Assembly: GCF_040954645.1 (NCBI RefSeq)
Contig: NC_092809.1
Coordinates: 81,338,889-81,402,888, forward strand
Origin: Diabrotica undecimpunctata
Lineage: Eukaryota > Arthropoda > Insecta > Coleoptera > Chrysomelidae
Direction: 5' to 3'
Length of the DNA stretch: 64,000 nt
The position numbers and the translations under genes were made by a program. This document shows positions 45,174 to 57,000 of the stretch, piece after piece (the first letter of the stretch is position 1; the number at the start of each line of letters is the position of its first letter). The notes under the pieces are model-generated. The model did not search any database. It was given only the letters and a program-made list of their open reading frames with translations, and was not told where the DNA came from.

Positions 45174-46789
45174 GGTCGTGGGTGCACGTTGCGTTTCCAG
45201 CACATAGCGTTTCCGAAAAATATAATTTAAATCGTTTTAAATATGAACAACGCACACTGTCCGGAACATAGCGTTTCAGACACTTAATGTTTCCGTTCGG
45301 TATATTCAAAAACAATATTTTACTGATGCCGACGGCTACGTAAGGAGTCGTAACCGGTTTGTAAGGATGTTAATTAGATGTCCGTCGTTTTCCCCTAGTT
45401 GTTTATTTAGGTCTTTGTTTGATTTTGATACAGAGTATTTAAAAAAATAATTTTCGAGACTATTTTGTCATTTATGCATGTGTTTTTATTGCTTTGTGAC
45501 AATTAATCACGGAAGTGATAAACAATTAGGAATTTAATAATAATTAATAGGTTTAACAATTATTTTAGAATGAATAGGATTCAGTTTAAATATGTTTTAT
45601 ATTAATCACCTTCAGTTAAAAAACAAAATACTACATTTAACGAAGCCATACATATCAAACCAAAAAGTATTTTTAAAAAGAAGAGGTATCACTTCCGTAC
45701 AAAAGTCCTAATTGTTTATCACTTCCGTGATTAATTGTCACAAAGCAATAAAAACACATGCTTAAATGACAAAATAGCCTCGAAAATTATTTTTCTTCAA
45801 ACGTCAAATAATGATGACATTACTTATCTAACTTGATCCTGTCAAAGTTTGATGTCTCCGCCGGCAGCAGTTTTTTTTCCATTTCTTTACGGCGGAGGGA
45901 AAAATGTTGTCATGGCAAGAATATGAAACATGTCACAAAGCAACAATACAAATGTCATTAACAACAATTAAACATCATTTTTTATAGTAATATTAAAAGT
46001 ACAATTAGTTAATGAGGCATTTTAAAAATTGAAACCGTCCAAAAATGTTCCCGACTCTTGATACGCATTGGTAATTGTTGATGATACTGATGGTCGAGAA
46101 CAACTTTCAGCAATCATTCCAACGTGCTACTGCATCATTAGCCGCGGACTCAATTTCGTTTAGGTTTTCCATTTTCGCACTAAATTTGCGCTTGTGGTTG
46201 CAATAACAATAAGCTGTCTTTAATAATTGCAAACAACTGTCAAACAACTAACCAGGGAGACGCAAATCCCACCGACGACTTAATTATTTTAATTTCTAAC
46301 ATCTAGACGACTTTGATAGTTGTCACAGTTAATTTCGAGTAAAAATAGCGTATGAATTGTACTATTTATGGTTGAAAATTGCTACGTTTGAAGAAAAAAT
46401 AGTATACTTTATTCGGCAAAGAAGCGACTTTTCTTGACGCGCCCGATATTACGCGCCGAACGAAGTGAGCTTCTCCGCCTCATAAAGTAATATACATACT
46501 ATTTTTAAATACTCTGTATCAAAATTAAACAAATGTCTAAATAAACAAGGGGAAAACGACAGACATCTAATTCACATTATCCTTACCAACCGGTTACGGC
46601 TCGGTACGTAGCCGTCGGCATCAGTAAAATATTGTTTTCAAATATACTGAACTGAAACGTTAAGTGTCTGAAACGCTATGTTCCGGACAGTGTGCGTTGT
46701 TCATATTTAAAACCATTTAAATTATATTTTTCGGAAACTAAACGCTATGTGCTGGAAACGCAACGTGCACGATAATATGCCACGACCTT
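45174..46789. mobile_element. piggyBac-type foldback MITE inside BEL LTR
   Basis: It has the same family and the same diagnostic changes as 24117-25023, in opposite orientation: the CATATTATCG deletion at one end and the extra TAGTTT at the other. TTAA is at 45170-45173 and 46790-46793. It carries an additional ~705-bp insertion at 45795-46500. Confidence 0.88.
45795..46500. mobile_element. Unclassified ~705-bp insertion in the MITE
   Basis: MITE sequence is continuous when this is removed, and TATTTTT stands at both junctions as a possible target duplication. The segment has no ORF. Near its right side a hairpin forms between 46386-46420 and 46470-46505 (AATAAAGTATACTATTTTT-like). I cannot assign a superfamily. 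Confidence 0.55.
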
Positions 46790-46919
46790 TAATGTCTAGA
46801 GATAAACTCGTCGGCTCATCGCTGCTGTGTCCCTTTGACCGGTTTTTTGACTCGTTCGGAGTGGAGTGAAGGGCAACACACATCAGGGAGGGCTCTACAC
46901 AAATTGCTCGAACAGTAAC

Positions 46920-48077
46920 TTCTATTTTCACTGATCTCTGCCGTTTTTTAGTTTTTTTGCTTTCAATAACTCTATGGGGCGCTTTTATAACATTGTCTTT
47001 GTTTGTTCTCTCGCTTGTCATTGTAATTTTTTAGCTACATAACATCCGCGGCAGTTTGCAGGATGGTTTTCTCCACAATGAACACATTTTGGTTTATCTT
47101 CCGGTGGTTTTTGCCAATCTTTAGTAAGGTGGTTACCAATACATTTTACACATCTTGGCTCCTTTTTTCAGTATTTCCAGTATTTTACAGTATTTCCACG
47201 TGTGTTCGTAAGCCTGGCATCTTTTACATTGTGGGACTAATCTGGACCTCCTTAATGGCTCGGTTTTAACTCTCGTACTAAGTACGTCTGTTATGCCGTA
47301 AATTCTATTTATATCTTCATCCTGTCTAAATGTTAGGATGAACATATCTAGTTGTTTTTTAGTTTTCCATTTGAATTTCTTGTCAGCTGTAATGGCTTTA
47401 TATTGTCGTTTTTATAGGTCTTTTACTATTTCCTCTGGTGTCCATAAGTGATGTAATTTCTTAACAACAACTCTAATTGGCCTCTCTTTCTTATTTTCGT
47501 AAGTGTGTTACGAAAGGTTACTTGTATTAATTTCTCTATTAAAGCTCTGTAATGATCGCTATTGGCTGTATTAATTTTTATAACTTCACTGTTTATGATT
47601 CTCATAGTGAAGGTAAACCAGCCTCAGTCAGGAGCTTGCTCAGGTCCACAGTACTTTGAAAACCTTCTACTACAACCGGAGGTGGTGGTTTTCGTTTTTG
47701 ATTGGTTTTTCAATTTGTGTTTCTGCACTTGATTTTTGCGGAGGGAGATAATAAGGTATCCATTTTATATTTTTTGTTAGTTTTCTTATTTTCGGTTCTT
47801 ATCCAACCCGTCTCATACGCTAAATCTTCTTCATCGGTGCAGTATTCAAGTTTATCTGCTTTTAATATCGTTTGTGATTCATCAGCACTTGCGGTTAACT
47901 CTGTATGTTGTTCGGCTTTTTCCAGCTGTGCTAATCTCTTTTCCATATCGGCGATTATTTGACTCAACCGTTGATGATCCATATTAAGTCTTAACATTTT
48001 CTTCTGACTGACACCATGCATTATAAAGCGACTGCTCATTTTGTGGACGTTGTGTATTCTCTGCGAACATCGCATTA
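46920..48077 (-). pseudogene. Jockey LINE ORF1 (gag-like)
   Basis: The minus strand reads a coiled-coil start (MDHQRLSQIIADMEKRLAQLEKAE at ~47970), a PPPPVVVEGF linker, a pre-C2HC RNA-binding region (LHHLWTPEEIV, then DMFILTFRQDEDINRIYG) and CCHC knuckles (CKRCQAYEHTWKYC). It continues into SYSDVTKN only if the BEL element is removed. Several frameshifts are present (around 47350-47530 and 47050-47130). ORF2 is at 36290-38499. Confidence 0.82.
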
Positions 48078-48609
48078 TTTTGTTGGACTAGTAGTGCGTT
48101 CGTTTCGGTATGAATAGGAAACATTATAAATATTTAAATATTTCGCTTACTTAAGTCTACTTAAATTTATCGTGATAGCTTACAGCCATGGCCATTGATA
48201 TCACTCACGACTAATAATATCTTAATTACCACTGATTAGATAGCGGAGCTCTGAATACATCTATACATTTGGACGGTCAAATGAATATATGGAGACCTCT
48301 CATAAAGAAAATACCGTCCGCTCCACCCGTCAACCAAAATCCTACTGTCAGAAATGTTCACGCCGACCCCCGCGCAAATCTCCACGCTGACACCCACGCC
48401 AACCTCATCCAAACCACGTCACCATCGACGGTATAAATGACCCATCCTCTATTTCCAGCACCCAGCACCAGTAATGGATTGGTTAGTGATCAGTGTAGTA
48501 GGATGTGGGGGCTCGGGAGACTGAAACCTCGGAAGCCCTGAAGAAGACATCGAAGATGATGTCGAAACCCAGGCGCAATGGTAATCGATTCAGTTCAACC
48601 AGAAGATTC

Positions 48610-48612
<3 letters not shown>
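48078..48612 (-). promoter_or_regulatory. Probable LINE 5' region
   Basis: Upstream of ORF1 the sequence is GC-richer (48300-48560) and lacks ORFs. In plus orientation, CTGAAGA, a GACATC/GATGTC stem and GAAACC (48538-48570) resemble a degenerate hammerhead fold. Assignment to the Jockey 5' untranslated region is inferred from position only. Confidence 0.35.

Positions 48613-48678
<66 letters not shown>
48613..48678. repeat. (TA)n microsatellite
   Basis: A TA run of 65 bp. Confidence 0.95.
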
Positions 48679-48680
<2 letters not shown>

Positions 48681-48999
48681 GTTTTGGATGGGTTGGAGTC
48701 AATAAAAGGGGCTATTGGTTAACTATTTATTATCTCAAGCTTTCAGTTGTGTTTACAATTATTATCAAGAGCTGCTAAAAAAGACAAAATATCTTACAAG
48801 GTTGAACTAGAAAGAAAAAAATTTTTTGTTAACTCACCAAATAAAATTAGTTTGGTTAATAAAATTGCTGCTAATACACCTCAAAAAGAATTAATACAAA
48901 AATGCCTTTATCCAATAAATGTTTCTCTGAAATTTTAATATAATTTTGAAAACATTTTCTTAACACAAAAACAATTGAATTTATAAATAAGTTAAAACA
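48679..48999. other. Unassigned, short open frame
   Basis: A plus-strand open frame of 63 codons (48747-48938), Lys- and Asn-rich (AAKKDKISYKVELERKKF), matches no family I know. It may be a remnant of a mobile-element protein. Confidence 0.3.
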
Positions 49000-49679
49000 G
49001 CGACCAATTACAAATAAGCCTCAATGTCATAAATGCCAACTTAAAAATTTTTATTTTTGACAATTATATTGCCAAAAATAAAATTTTGTTTAAAAATTCT
49101 TTTTTGTTTAGTAACAAAAAAGAAGAAGATTTATTCACCATTGATAGATGTCTAAAAAATGTAACAGATATATGTAACAGACAATAATAATTGTCCGAAT
49201 AGAAAATTACTTCCTTTTCATCATCGTCTTCATCAGTTATAGCTTTCAGATATGCCCATACACGTGATCCGATTTCTATAGCCCCACGTTTAGCCTCACT
49301 CTCCGGCCAAAAATAGCAATGTACATTTTTGTAGGCTACCTTGAATTCCTGTGGTGTTAATTCGGTTAAAGTTTAATTGTAGCAATTAAGCTTAGACTTA
49401 TAAAAAGGAAGAAGAGTTACCTCTTGGTCATTGCAATGCTGCTTCTAAATCAAACACAACTACATACTTTAATATTTTTGTTTATTTCTCTGCGATTATT
49501 CAACTTTTCAATCCCACTATAGTTTTTCTCTTTTCTATGCGTTTAGTATTTTTCTTAAAGGTCCTTCTTGTGTTAAGCATTAGAAGTATACGAATTGCAT
49601 AGATCACATTGATTCTTTTTTGGTTCAAAAAAGGAGAGATTAAACTCGGTTGTAAATATTTTATAATATTTACTATAAG
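49000..49679 (-). pseudogene. C-terminal part of interrupted insect repeat gene
   Basis: On the minus strand from 49678 the sequence reads KIFTTEFNLSFFEPKKNQCDLCNSY, then in shifting frames CVFDLEAAL, NSSSFYKSKLNCYN, YFWPESEAKRGAIEIGSRVWAYL and VIFYSDN. This order fits a multi-copy insect family often annotated as DUF7869-like, with the FYSDN block as a possible nuclease motif. The usual CGQ.KN continuation is lost. The N-terminal part is at 60323-60850, and the reading frame joins across the 10.6-kb element exactly at the target duplication. Confidence 0.72.
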
Positions 49680-49703
49680 CATTGTTTAAATAGGACTAGT
49701 TAG

Positions 49704-50870
49704 ACAATCCTTATGGAACAAACGTTTGACTTTTAGTCTGCCGTCATGTGGCGGCCTCTAGTCATAAATTTAAAAAACTATTAACAGAAACTTAATTCTC
49801 TGCAGGATTCTATTCGAGTATATTTTTACCTGTCTCATAATTAATGCAAATCTGTACACGGATGCCAGATTGTGAAGAAAATATAAGACTTTAATAAAAT
49901 GCTTATTGTTATTATTGTTGTATGCGTCTAGTGAAAGATAACTTGACTATTTCGAGCAAATATTTCAAATTGTTTTCATACTTTGAGACTTGCTAAATCT
50001 AAATCGGTTAGTAATCTATTTAAATGAAGTTGGTAAATGCTGCCTTTTTTTAAATTTCTATTAGTTTACCAGATATTTAATTTGGTTATATGATTTGCTA
50101 GAAAAGGATTAAATATTTAATTGAAATAGACTCGATTGCTATCGTCTTAGAACACTAATGCGGAGGTTTATTTTTTAGTCAAGACTTAAGTTTTATCATT
50201 GTTTAAAAAAAATCTTTTTAAACAATGGTTTTATGTATGTTGTGAGAAAATTAAATTTTCAATCTTTTAATCTTTAAAATGACGTTTGAAAATATAATAA
50301 ATTTATGGGTATGGTTTTTTGATATTGCTTTTGAAACAAATAAACACATCGATATGCCACAACAAGAGGCAACACATATTTAGGGAAAAATTAATCTATG
50401 TGTTGGGATAAAAGGAATAATAATTAACAACACTTTAATAAATAGTATCCTTTATTTTATTTATTTATGTATTTTATAATATAAACACCATGTTTGTATT
50501 TCTGATTACATAAATGAGAATGTTTTTTTCAATCAACTCGCTCGATTTGAGCTGTTTATTAATGAAATAATTTTAAATTCCAAAGTGATAGATATTGCAA
50601 AAATTAAATTTGCATTATTTTAATAGTTATATACCACTTATCAAAATTCTAATATCTACACATAGACAATATTAACGAAATAATAATTCAAGGTAAAAAA
50701 ACAAAACAAAATTGTTTACATTAATAATTATAGAAATTGATTGTAACATTGTTTTCATGAACTAAAATAAGCAATGTATGTAGTGCGAAACACTATTGGC
50801 ACTCGTTGAGGTTGTTTTGCTATCTAATACGTATGAAAAATGCGTGGTGTCGTTAACAAACCTTCCTCTT
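49704..50870. other. Interior of the 10.6-kb element, no ORF
   Basis: AT-rich. A subterminal GTCATGTGGCGGCCTCTAGT at 49743-49762 has a weak counterpart near the right end (CACTAGATGTCACCACTC, minus strand, 60241-60258). No transposase fragment was found. Confidence 0.4.
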
Positions 50871-50980
50871 CTACCTCACTATATTTTTTTGGTTTGCATT
50901 TAGATATTTTTGGACAAAATTCTTACTGCATAGAATTTTTTTTAAATCGGGTAGCTCCAGACTCTCCAATGCAGCATTAC
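50871..50980 (-). pseudogene. THAP exon 2 of the large element
   Basis: The acceptor TTGTTGTAG is followed by NAALESLELPDLKKILCSKN and FVQKYLNANQKNIVR, then a stop or a weak donor (GAG|GTAGAA). The C-x2-[N]-F matches the THAP CxxHF motif with His changed to Asn. Phase 1 joins it to exon 1 (56448-56570), completing the W...C..HF spacing of a THAP finger. Confidence 0.55.
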
Positions 50981-51099
50981 CTACAACAATATTATTATTA
51001 ACACAACTGAAAAAAAGCAACTTTCTGCGCAATAAAGTAAAAAAACAATTTAAGTTCTGTATTCAAAATATAAATAACTTGGCAGTTATGCCAATATAT

Positions 51100-51103
<4 letters not shown>

Positions 51104-51145
<42 letters not shown>
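51104..51145. repeat. (TA)n microsatellite
   Basis: A TA run of about 42 bp. Confidence 0.93.
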
Positions 51146-51153
<8 letters not shown>

Positions 51154-51499
51154 AAGAGTAAGTAAGAGTCGAAAATAATTCATTTCCGACACGCTCGCTA
51201 ATGGGGTTGAAGACAGATTCAATAAAAGTAATATGGCTTTTAGTCCCAGTTCTTTACGCGCTCAATCTTTCTTTTGACTATCAGAGATAACTGTGTTGTT
51301 GAAGATGATAGGAGAAATAGTTAGGATATAGGAATGAAGGATGACTAAATTCATAGGTTGAAGGTTAGTTTTATTGCCTTGGATTTGTGAAACAGTTTTT
51401 TTTTATAAATGAGAGTGGAGTTATCATATCCACAAGTAACTTTAACATCCTAATATATAAGACTAAATAATGTAAACTAAATTGTAACATATAACTTTT

Positions 51500-51600
51500 A
51501 ACGGGTTTTTACCCAGATATTTAGTGGCTCAAATAATGTACACCTGATGATGGAATATGGATTCCGAAAACGATTTGTCTTCATGACATAACCCGTTTGT
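51500..51600 (+). ncRNA. Degenerate hammerhead-like fold
   Basis: CTGATGA (51544-51550), a GGAAT/ATTCC hairpin, then GAAAAC and, eight bases on, GTC, all enclosed by complementary ACGGGTT (51500-51506) and AACCCGT. The order resembles a Penelope-type hammerhead with a decayed core. Evidence is limited to this spacing. Confidence 0.3.
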
Positions 51601-51639
51601 GTTCGTTTGTTTTTTGTAATGATCTTTCTTTTATCTTAG

Positions 51640-53500
51640 TATAGATTAGGGCAAGATCTTTCATTAACGATTGTCAGCGGTATGTCAGTGGTAAATTTAC
51701 TGGCTTCATTTAGAGGGTCGTTGGTGCCTAAGGAATTTTCGAGAAATTTTTCAAGATCATTCTAGAAAACCCTAATTTTTGTGTTTTTATAGGATTTGAG
51801 TGCAGCTTTTAGTTCGAAATAGTTTATACGAGAGTTCGGATAATTGGTATCTTGTGAAACTGAGGATGAATAATGAAAGGGCGAAGGAAAAAAAGAGTAT
51901 ATATGGTTAGGTCCAGATTTGTTGCAAAACTTTTATTTTAAATTTTCTGCCAGAATCTTGGCTGTCTCTTAATTGTCAAGGATAACCTTTCGATTAAAAA
52001 AGAGATTGGATATTTTAGGGTTATTTTTTATTAAAAATTTTTTTTCCACACTGGACTTGGGCTAGTATTTGAAGTACATAAAGTTTTCTTAATTAATTAA
52101 ATATCGTGTCTAAATTTGGCAAAAGATGAAGTAAAAATATACAGAGGGCAGAAAAAATGAATAAATACGAGAGAAAGAGAGAAATTCTATTCATCATGTA
52201 TGCTGTGATTAGATTTGACATCAGAAGATTTATCAGAGGATGCACTTATATATACTCTTGTAAGTCGGAGGTAGGCTGTTCTTTTAACTTTTTTAAGATT
52301 CTAGTGATACGATTTTTTAGTGATCTTTTCCTGGTACCTATGTAGAGCTGCAATAAGTCCTTTTGAATACCATCTATGTTGGAGGATTTTTAAGCTTCTT
52401 GTAGTGGGGTGATACATACAAAAGAGTTCTCAAGAAGTGTAATAAGTTGCGTGAAATTGAGTGTAAAATTAGTCGGATTATCTTTGTAAATCATTTCTAT
52501 AGCGGAAATATAATAAGGTTTCATCGAGTAATCCAATCAAAGATTAGATTTGGACAAATTTTTTGGCTGGTTTGGGTGGCATCGAAAATGCCGAAGGAGG
52601 AAAAGAACTTAATAGAGCAAGAATACCGGATGAAGATAGAATGGTAGGAGTATCAGGAGGACTGTCATTGAAGTGTCCCCTTTTTTGTCCTACTGCCAAC
52701 ATGGGCTTTGAATTAGTACGACGAGGGATGGATAAATCCATAATGACAGCCAGGATGGGTATGTAGTTAACGGAGATGGACTCAATTTCCGAAGATAGAA
52801 ATTCTTTTGATGAAGTTAAGGATTTAGGATTGAGGACTCCTTAGAGTCAGCTAAAAATGAAGAAGAGGGAGGAGCATTAGCTGCAATGAGTGTGTGATCT
52901 GGTCAACTGGAGACTTTGCAATCAGACCCCACGGTACGACCCGTAAGCTTACAAAGAAAACACTATAGTCTGTCAGAGAATAAAAATATTTTAAAGGATG
53001 TATTTTCATGGTTAATTAACAGAGAAGATTGCACTTCGAAGTTCACCTTGTCAGGGATTACAAATGTTACCCTAGGAAAACTCCTGATATATGCCTATTG
53101 ATCATTTGATGTTCCGTATTTTTTAGGGACGGCTCGATTAGTGAATGCGGGATGAAAGGAGATACATTTGAAATAAGGATTCTTTTGGTCGCAGAAAGAA
53201 GCCTGCAGATAAAGATGACGGTGGAATTAATTATGATGTTCGGTGTATTAGTTGATCAACGATGTCGGTAGAAGTGAGGAAAACGCAGATTAGATTATTC
53301 GAAATGCGAGATGTAAAAGTAATATTTTTTGGATAAACTATTTCACCAATTTCTTTAATATATTTAAATAAAACAGTATTCAAAATGGAGTGCATGACAA
53401 TAACTTGTTCCCTTTTACAAAACGAACGGGGAGGAGGTCTAGAGACTGCGGCAACGACATATGATTTTGGGTTGGAATTGAAGTTGTTTTGTGTAAATGT
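51640..53500 (-). pseudogene. LINE ORF1-like (gag-like) remnant
   Basis: Minus-strand blocks in several frames: VAAVSRPPPRSFCKREQVIV (~53440), MHSILNTVLFKYIKEIGEIV, TSRISNNLICVFLTST, IISNVSPFIPHSLIE, a knuckle-like KLTGRTVGSDC (~52940), SIPRRTNSKPMLAVGQKRGH (~52720) and a helical tail (FELKAALKSYKN, NDLEKFLENSLG at ~51750). I recognise this series as an RNA-binding ORF1 of insect non-LTR elements but not the clade. Its ORF2 would lie at lower coordinates and is not present. It sits within the intron between the two THAP exons. Confidence 0.6.
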
Positions 53501-56447
53501 AAATATTTAATTGCTGTTCATGATGTGTAGTCCTGGTTACCCAGACCGTAACAATACCTAAATGTGAGTACCTAATAGACCCTCTCCCAAACTGGAAAGA
53601 AAGAAAAAAGGATCTCACCTATTTCTTGGGATTTTCACTGGTTTTCTTTAATTACACCAATATAGCCGCAATTAAATTCGACTATTGAAATATAAAACCA
53701 AATTTGATACTCATTTTCTTATCATATTGTGATTAAAGAACTTTGCTTCGTATTGTTAACTCGTCGATGAATTACTTTATCTGTTTAACACTGTTTAAAT
53801 CTTTAAAATCCGTGAGGAACTTTAAAAAGGGTGTTTAACCTTTGACAGTTATTTGACGTTTTTTGAATCGATTATTTGAAGCTTTATTTGTAAACTTCAA
53901 TAATTTTATTAAAAAAACAGTTTGAAAAAGTGCTTTTTAGCTTCTACTACTTTTAAAAGTAAACTTTTACTTTTACTTGTGTAAAAGCACAATTAAAAAA
54001 AAAACAGAAATTTTCATAACCAATAACAAGAAACAAGCTGAGATATTGCAGCGGACAGATCTCCCTTGCATTTTTCTGTGGCGATATTTTACGAGTACCA
54101 TTATTTTAATGTTTCAAAACTAATTTACTTCTTCACTGTGTATGCCATTTATAAATCGAATTATAAAATTTAGATATTCTTTTACAATGTGTTCAATTTT
54201 CAGCTCTTAATGTTAATAAGCAATGAAAATATTTGCAATTTCTTAAACAAGAAAAAAAAATGCTATTTGATTTCCTCTGGGCAATAGAAGGTTTTGGTTT
54301 TTTTTAAATGTTTTTTTTTATTAGCTTTATATTGAGCCTAGATACAAGTGTATCACATAAAAAAGTCAAAGTTATTAAAAATTTTTATATGCTAAAAATT
54401 TGTTATTCTTCAAACTGATTTTTAAAAACAAATTTAATATAATCTTGATGTTTGTTTTTAATAATTTAAAACAAAGCCATAAAAATCGACTTCTATTTAC
54501 AAAATAACTCTAGAGTGACTGTTTGGACAAGTACAGTTGTTTAAATAATCGGTCTCCTGGATAAACAAATTGAATAACTCATAAACTGTATGGTCGTTCT
54601 GTATGATATTTAGCACACTTTAAAAACTCATTAACTGCCATAATTTTAAATAGTTGTATTACATATCGTTATCCAAAAAAGAAAGTTATTTATATTTATA
54701 TTATTTATATTTATATTAACATTTATAAATTTTACTTTAAAAATAAGGGTTCTTAAATTATCTCGGTCAAGTCTTTATGTATTTTAATTATAAAAATCTC
54801 AATATTAGAGAACATTTTATGATCTATAACTTTTATTTTAATCATATATCTCTAACATGAATAAGTAACGTTTTATGCGCATAAACATTTTTCACTTTTT
54901 ACGATTGTTTAATAAAAAAGCAAAGCAAAATTAGCTGTAGTCTTCACATAATTGTCATCAGCTACCCCTCATATACCTTTTAGAGACTTTAAATATCTGT
55001 TTAAGATTTTTTCAGCTTTTTTAGAGTTGTAGATCATAAAAAGTTACGTAATTTTTGAGAGTATCCAAATTAAAATACATGAAACTATTAACCGAAATAG
55101 TTGCAAAAAAAACCTTATTTTTGCAGTTATTTATAAATTATAATAACTCTTTTTTTGCGCAAAGACATGTAACATAGCTCCTTGAAATTATGTAAATGAA
55201 TAAGTTATTAAAGTGCGCTAAATCAGAGCAAATAGTTTATAGTTAATTTAATCTGTTTATAAACATTTATAATAACGTTGATACCGTTTATGCCACAAAC
55301 TTGTTTAGAGGCTTATGAAAAACTGGTGAAAAACACACTTTCTAAAAAAAAACAGAATCTTCTATGACCATTACTAGGCAAGAGAGCATTTTATATTTAA
55401 AACCAAAGCATTTTATTCATAAAATCATACTTCCATTGTCTATCAACAGTAAGAGCTGAAAATTGAAGGGACACTAAATAAAGATCTGAATTGTGTGTTC
55501 CAACTTACATATGGCATATGCGGTAAAGAACTAAAAATTTATAACCCATTAAAATGATGGTATTCGTAAAATACCGCTTCGGAAAAATAGAATGGAGAAC
55601 CATTTGAGCTCGGTTTTTTTTTAGATTTGAACTTTTTCAAAATGAAGCGCGATTGCAAAATTTGCAATATCTTGGCTTCTGTGGTACGTAAAACATAAAT
55701 TTTTTTTAAACTGGGATAGCTCAACAAAAAGTTGTTTACATAATCGCTTTCTACGATAAACAAATCGTCACTATTTTTATTGGTTACTTTGGTTAATGGT
55801 ATGTACCATTATGCAAAAACAAAGTTATTAAAATTTATAAATTTCTGCAAAATCAAGGGTTTTTTGCAACTATTTTGGTGAATTCTTTATATATTTTAAT
55901 TGAGAAACTCACAAATGGAAGAAATTTTTGAATCTACAATTTTTATTTTAACTATTTTTCTCTAAACTGGATAAAAAACGTTTATAGTCAAAATCACCTG
56001 TATATCTTCACAGATTTATTATTAACTAACCCTCATATATCTTTTAGAACCTTCAAATATCTGTATAAAATTTTTACGTGAAACCAATAATTTTTTCCCA
56101 GATGGACCTTTGTATAAATTAGTTCTCCGATAAAGATGAACTTATTTCTACTTTTCAATACAATAACTAAAAATAGCTAAATAAATACATATTTAAATAT
56201 CTAATACTTTGTTTATGTTTATTAACTTGATTTATTCACTAATTTGTTTTTCCGAAGTTTATTATATCATAATTATAATACCAACGAAAATGTAAAATTC
56301 AAATTAATGCATCTCGAATATGACGCGTGCACCCTGGCAATAATAAAAAATGATGAATGAAAAAAAAAATAAACATTTTTTCAAATTAATTGCGTAACGG
56401 AAACGGTGTAAAATAAAAGAATATAAAAAGAGTTTCTATTTACTTAC
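53501..56447. repeat. AT-rich region with diverged inverted and direct repeats
   Basis: About 54680-55030 is matched, inverted, by 55035-55400 (centre near 55020), and again, in direct orientation, by 55800-56080 (shared CTCATATA.CTTTTAGA and AAATATCTGT.TAA). Identity is low. It may be an old foldback followed by duplication. No gene was recognised. Confidence 0.45.
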
Positions 56448-56570
56448 CAGAGTGTAATATCCATCTTTGGCAAGCCGAAGGATTTTTGTCGGAAATCTGA
56501 ACATTCTTAATCCATGAATTTTGTATGGTGATAAACCACATTTGTAATAACAACAAATATTTCCGACCAT
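56448..56570 (-). pseudogene. THAP exon 1 of the large element
   Basis: The acceptor TTTTTACAG precedes ATG at 56570. Encoded: MVGNICCYYKCGLS...LRMFRFPTK, then after a one-base shift in an A run NPSACQRWILHSG, ending at the donor CTCTG|GTAAGT. This is the first half of a THAP C2CH finger with both Cys and the FRFP and W landmarks. The frameshift and the His loss in exon 2 indicate a dead gene. Confidence 0.68.
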
Positions 56571-56691
56571 CTGTAAAAAACCATTTATTTATTATGGAAG
56601 TAACATTATTTTAATTTAAAATCACTTTTTTCAAATATTGTCGAATGTATGTATTATCCGGTAAAATTTATTTCTGAATAACTAATTTGTT

Positions 56692-56692
<1 letters not shown>

Positions 56693-56741
<49 letters not shown>
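56693..56741. repeat. (GA)n microsatellite
   Basis: A pure GA run of 49 bp. Confidence 0.97.
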
Positions 56742-56743
<2 letters not shown>

Positions 56744-56809
56744 AATTTTTATTTGCATAAATTTTTAAACATAATTGAGCAAATAACGTCACATTATTCA
56801 TTACAGATT

Positions 56810-56811
<2 letters not shown>

Positions 56812-56898
<87 letters not shown>
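56812..56898. repeat. (TA)n microsatellite at LINE 3' end
   Basis: A TA run of about 87 bp. On the minus strand it follows the LINE stop codon and a TAATGT-repeat tail, so it is probably seeded by the LINE tail. Confidence 0.95.
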
Positions 56899-56900
<2 letters not shown>

Positions 56901-57000
56901 ACATTACACATTTAAAATATATTAACATTACAAATTAAATATGCTGATCAAGGAGAAGGATAGGCCAGGTACTCCGCCACAGTGTTGGGCTCAATGTCAA

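Larger units (their letters stand above)
38500..46914 (-). mobile_element. BEL/Pao LTR retrotransposon with nested insertions
   Basis: The 3' LTR is 38500-38735 and the 5' LTR 45061-46914, the latter swollen by a MITE inserted at TTAA. The termini are TG...CA in element orientation. GTAAC flanks both ends (38495-38499, 46915-46919). A polypurine tract (AAGGTGGGGAGTA) precedes the 3' LTR, and a primer-binding site beginning TGGTCTTATCGAGC follows the 5' LTR. A piggyBac copy sits in the leader (43704-44959). The element inserted into the end of a Jockey LINE ORF1. Confidence 0.92.
45061..46914 (-). repeat. BEL 5' LTR interrupted by MITE
   Basis: 45061-45173 and 46790-46914 together correspond to the 236-bp 3' LTR. 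The interruption is the TTAA-flanked MITE. Confidence 0.9.

Noticed and set aside
52447..52766. Two overlapping plus-strand frames rich in Gly and Glu
   Set aside because: They are the opposite strand of the LINE ORF1-like remnant, whose minus-strand blocks make better protein sense.
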